A stretch of DNA of 7,086 nt from Fidelibacterota bacterium UBA7303 (lineage in GTDB: Bacteria > Fidelibacterota > Marinisomatia > Marinisomatales > UBA1611): NCBI GenBank assembly GCA_002471805.1, contig DKQR01000224.1, positions 3,019 to 10,104 on the forward strand. The letters run 5' to 3'. The notes beneath the pieces are model-generated. The model worked only from the letters and a program-made list of their open reading frames with translations. It was not told where the DNA came from and searched no databases. The translations under genes and the position numbers were made by a program. Shown piece after piece: positions 5,605-7,086 of this stretch. Position 1 is the first letter of the stretch, and each line of letters begins with the position of its first letter.

Positions 5605-7086
5605 ATGCAAAGTATAATAATCAAATTCCTCATTTTATTAGTCTCCCTGAATTATCTCATGGCCCAGGGGAAGGAGTATCAGGGTCCCGAAGATTCAGCT
5701 GGAGATATTGCGGCCGAAAAAGAAGGCTATATGACTGGAAACCGGGTTTTTATTTATTTTCGTAATACCACGGAGCTTTCAGACTGGCCCAGGGTAAATG
5801 TTTCCAAATGGCCCAACAATACCAATGGTTTGAAAATGACCGATGGCATTGGCCTGCTGGTGAGTGCCAAAGTGTATATCGAAGATGATGGGAATGGAAT
5901 TTCTGTTGATACCATTCCACTTACTGATCCAATAGATATATATTCTACAGACCACCATACGCTTTATTACCTTCAGACCAGCTACCGTGAAGAGATGGAT
6001 ACGGATCCTACGGGTACAGTTGAATGGGGGTTTTATCCAACATTCGGTTATTTTAACGAGACTGGAGAATATCCCGCTCTTTCGAATATTGCAAGTTCCT
6101 GGCCCATTAATGGATGGCCATCCATCGGCTTCGATACTAAATGGCCTGGCGAATGGAATGGCCGGTTTGGACGGGGAGTGACCTACGCGGATCAGGAATC
6201 TTATTATGTGGTTAATGATGCTCAGGATCAGGAGAATCTTGGTGCAGAAGACATGGTGCGATATTATCCCAGGCCTGGTCATTACGTGGGGGATATTAAA
6301 CCTGATGTAACCATTCAGTACGGGGTCCCATGGGGTGGTCTAGGGCTTCGCGTTTCAGTTCGAGGATTTCAGTGGAATAACCCCCAGGCCAGAGACGCAA
6401 TATTTTGGGAATATTCTATTGCCAATGTTTCTGATTATGACCTCAGAGATGTTGCTTTTGGATACTGGCTGGATAATTCCATAGGCGGTGATGGTGATGA
6501 TGACCTTGGTTACTTCAATAAGCTGGCAGATATGGCCTATTCATGGGATATTAATGGTATAGGCTTAGGCGGTTTGCCAACAGGTGTTATGGGATTTGCC
6601 TACCTGGAGAGCCCTGGACTGGCATACGATTATATTGACAATGATAATGATGGATTGACAGATGAAAAGCGGGATAATGAACCAACTGCAATCATTGGTC
6701 CTACAGCGGGGATCACAGATTTGGATGCTTTTCTGGAATTTTATAAACTTAATGCTGAAGACTTAAGAGATCACTGGGACGCGGATGAAGACCAGGACTG
6801 GGAAGATGGAGAAGATCTGAATGGTGATGGTATATACCAACTCTCTGAATTCTTTGGTGATGACATTGGAATCGATGGAGTTGGCCCTGGTGAATTAAAT
6901 TACTACGGACCAGACCTTGATGGATCCGAGTGTAATCATCGGCCCGATTTTATGGAAGGTATAGGCTCTGAACCAAATTTTAATACCACTGATGTTTCTG
7001 AGTCAGATATGATTGGATTGACAGCTTTTCGCATGTTCCCTATACCCAGCCACTCCCCTTCCAATACTACAGCATGGTTTAAAAAT
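5605..7086 (+). CDS. Secreted protein with calcium-loop-like motifs, partner of the receptor (3' partial)
   Basis: An ATG at 5605, five bases after the receptor stop, opens a frame with no stop to the right edge (494 codons). Residues 1-20 (MQSIIIKFLILLVSLNYLMA) are a signal peptide with likely cleavage before Q21, which supports this start although no Shine-Dalgarno is evident. The mature part is rich in Trp, Tyr, Gly and Asp. Recognisable stretches are QARDAIFWEYSIANVSDYD followed by an acidic segment near residues 290-300 (DNSIGGDGDDDLG), DNDNDGLTDE at 345-354, and an EF-hand-like loop DLNGDGIYQLSE at 404-415. I recall similar long proteins, often with a C-terminal T9SS domain, in Marinimicrobia/Calditrichota-like genomes, but no function is established for them as far as I know. 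The spacing suggests co-transcription with the receptor and a shared role at the outer membrane. The C-terminus, and any sorting domain, lies outside the window. Confidence 0.88.
   Translation, partial: MQSIIIKFLILLVSLNYLMAQGKEYQGPEDSAGDIAAEKEGYMTGNRVFIYFRNTTELSDWPRVNVSKWPNNTNGLKMTDGIGLLVSAKVYIEDDGNGISVDTIPLTDPIDIYSTDHHTLYYLQTSYREEMDTDPTGTVEWGFYPTFGYFNETGEYPALSNIASSWPINGWPSIGFDTKWPGEWNGRFGRGVTYADQESYYVVNDAQDQENLGAEDMVRYYPRPGHYVGDIKPDVTIQYGVPWGGLGLRVSVRGFQWNNPQARDAIFWEYSIANVSDYDLRDVAFGYWLDNSIGGDGDDDLGYFNKLADMAYSWDINGIGLGGLPTGVMGFAYLESPGLAYDYIDNDNDGLTDEKRDNEPTAIIGPTAGITDLDAFLEFYKLNAEDLRDHWDADEDQDWEDGEDLNGDGIYQLSEFFGDDIGIDGVGPGELNYYGPDLDGSECNHRPDFMEGIGSEPNFNTTDVSESDMIGLTAFRMFPIPSHSPSNTTAWFKN
6637..6666 (+). 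other. Thrombospondin type 3-like calcium motif in the third gene
   Basis: Residues 345-354 read DNDNDGLTDE, matching the DxDxDGxxD pattern of thrombospondin type 3 and related calcium-binding loops common in secreted FCB-group proteins. Asp at loop positions 1, 3, 5 and 9 would supply the ligands. Calcium binding is inferred from the pattern. Confidence 0.6.
6814..6849 (+). other. EF-hand/dockerin-like calcium loop in the third gene
   Basis: Residues 404-415 read DLNGDGIYQLSE: Asp, Asn and Asp at loop positions 1, 3 and 5, Gly at 6 and Glu at 12, as in the canonical 12-residue EF-hand loop. Position 8 is Tyr instead of the usual Ile/Leu/Val. The loop is preceded by another acidic run (DADEDQDWEDGE, from residue 392), so this may be a small cluster of calcium sites or a single dockerin-like hairpin. 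Confidence 0.55.

Noticed and set aside
5583..5765. A 60-codon plus-strand frame across the junction of the second and third genes.
   Set aside because: It overlaps the end of the receptor and the signal peptide region of the third gene in a different frame, with no signal or motif of its own.
5779..6282. A 167-codon open frame on the minus strand.
   Set aside because: It lies wholly antisense to the third gene, whose frame has a signal peptide and recognisable motifs. The minus-strand translation shows no domain-like pattern, so it is a shadow.

Overview
The window holds three plus-strand genes, all for exported or cell-surface proteins, and looks like an envelope locus of a bacterium from the FCB supergroup (Bacteroidota and relatives). 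Three things suggest this. The first gene ends in a type IX secretion (T9SS) type A sorting domain with the FPNYPNPFNP motif typical of Marinimicrobia/SAR406, Calditrichota and Ignavibacteria-like lineages. The second is an Oar-like TonB-dependent receptor with an N-terminal carboxypeptidase-regulatory-like domain. The two visible starts also lack an obvious Shine-Dalgarno sequence. From memory of similar proteins a Marinimicrobia-like organism is my first guess, but the sequence alone does not settle the phylum.

Layout. Bases 1-2791 are the 3' part of a large secreted multidomain gene whose start lies upstream of the window. It reads: the tail of one repeat module, one complete 162-codon repeat module, a CBM11-like domain, a CBM4/9-like jelly roll, a fibronectin III-like domain, a CBM9/DOMON-like domain and the T9SS sorting domain. 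Bases 2792-2941 are intergenic and contain a strong intrinsic terminator. Bases 2942-5599 encode the complete TonB-dependent outer-membrane receptor (885 aa). Five bases later, at 5605, a third gene starts and runs off the right edge. Its 494 visible residues begin with a signal peptide and include acidic calcium-loop-like motifs.

How they may fit together. The terminator separates gene 1 from genes 2 and 3, which look like a two-gene operon. There is no SusD homologue in the visible sequence, so this is not a classical SusC/SusD pair. A reasonable inference is that gene 1 is a surface-attached or released glycan-binding protein, while genes 2 and 3 are a receptor and a secreted partner. No catalytic domain is visible anywhere.

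Most notable is the repeat in gene 1. The first 37 bases recur 486 bases downstream with a single synonymous difference, pointing to a recently duplicated or homogenised domain of about 162 aa that begins with a lipocalin-like G-T-W motif and whose function I cannot assign. I found no RNA genes, CRISPR arrays, insertion sequences or phage genes.
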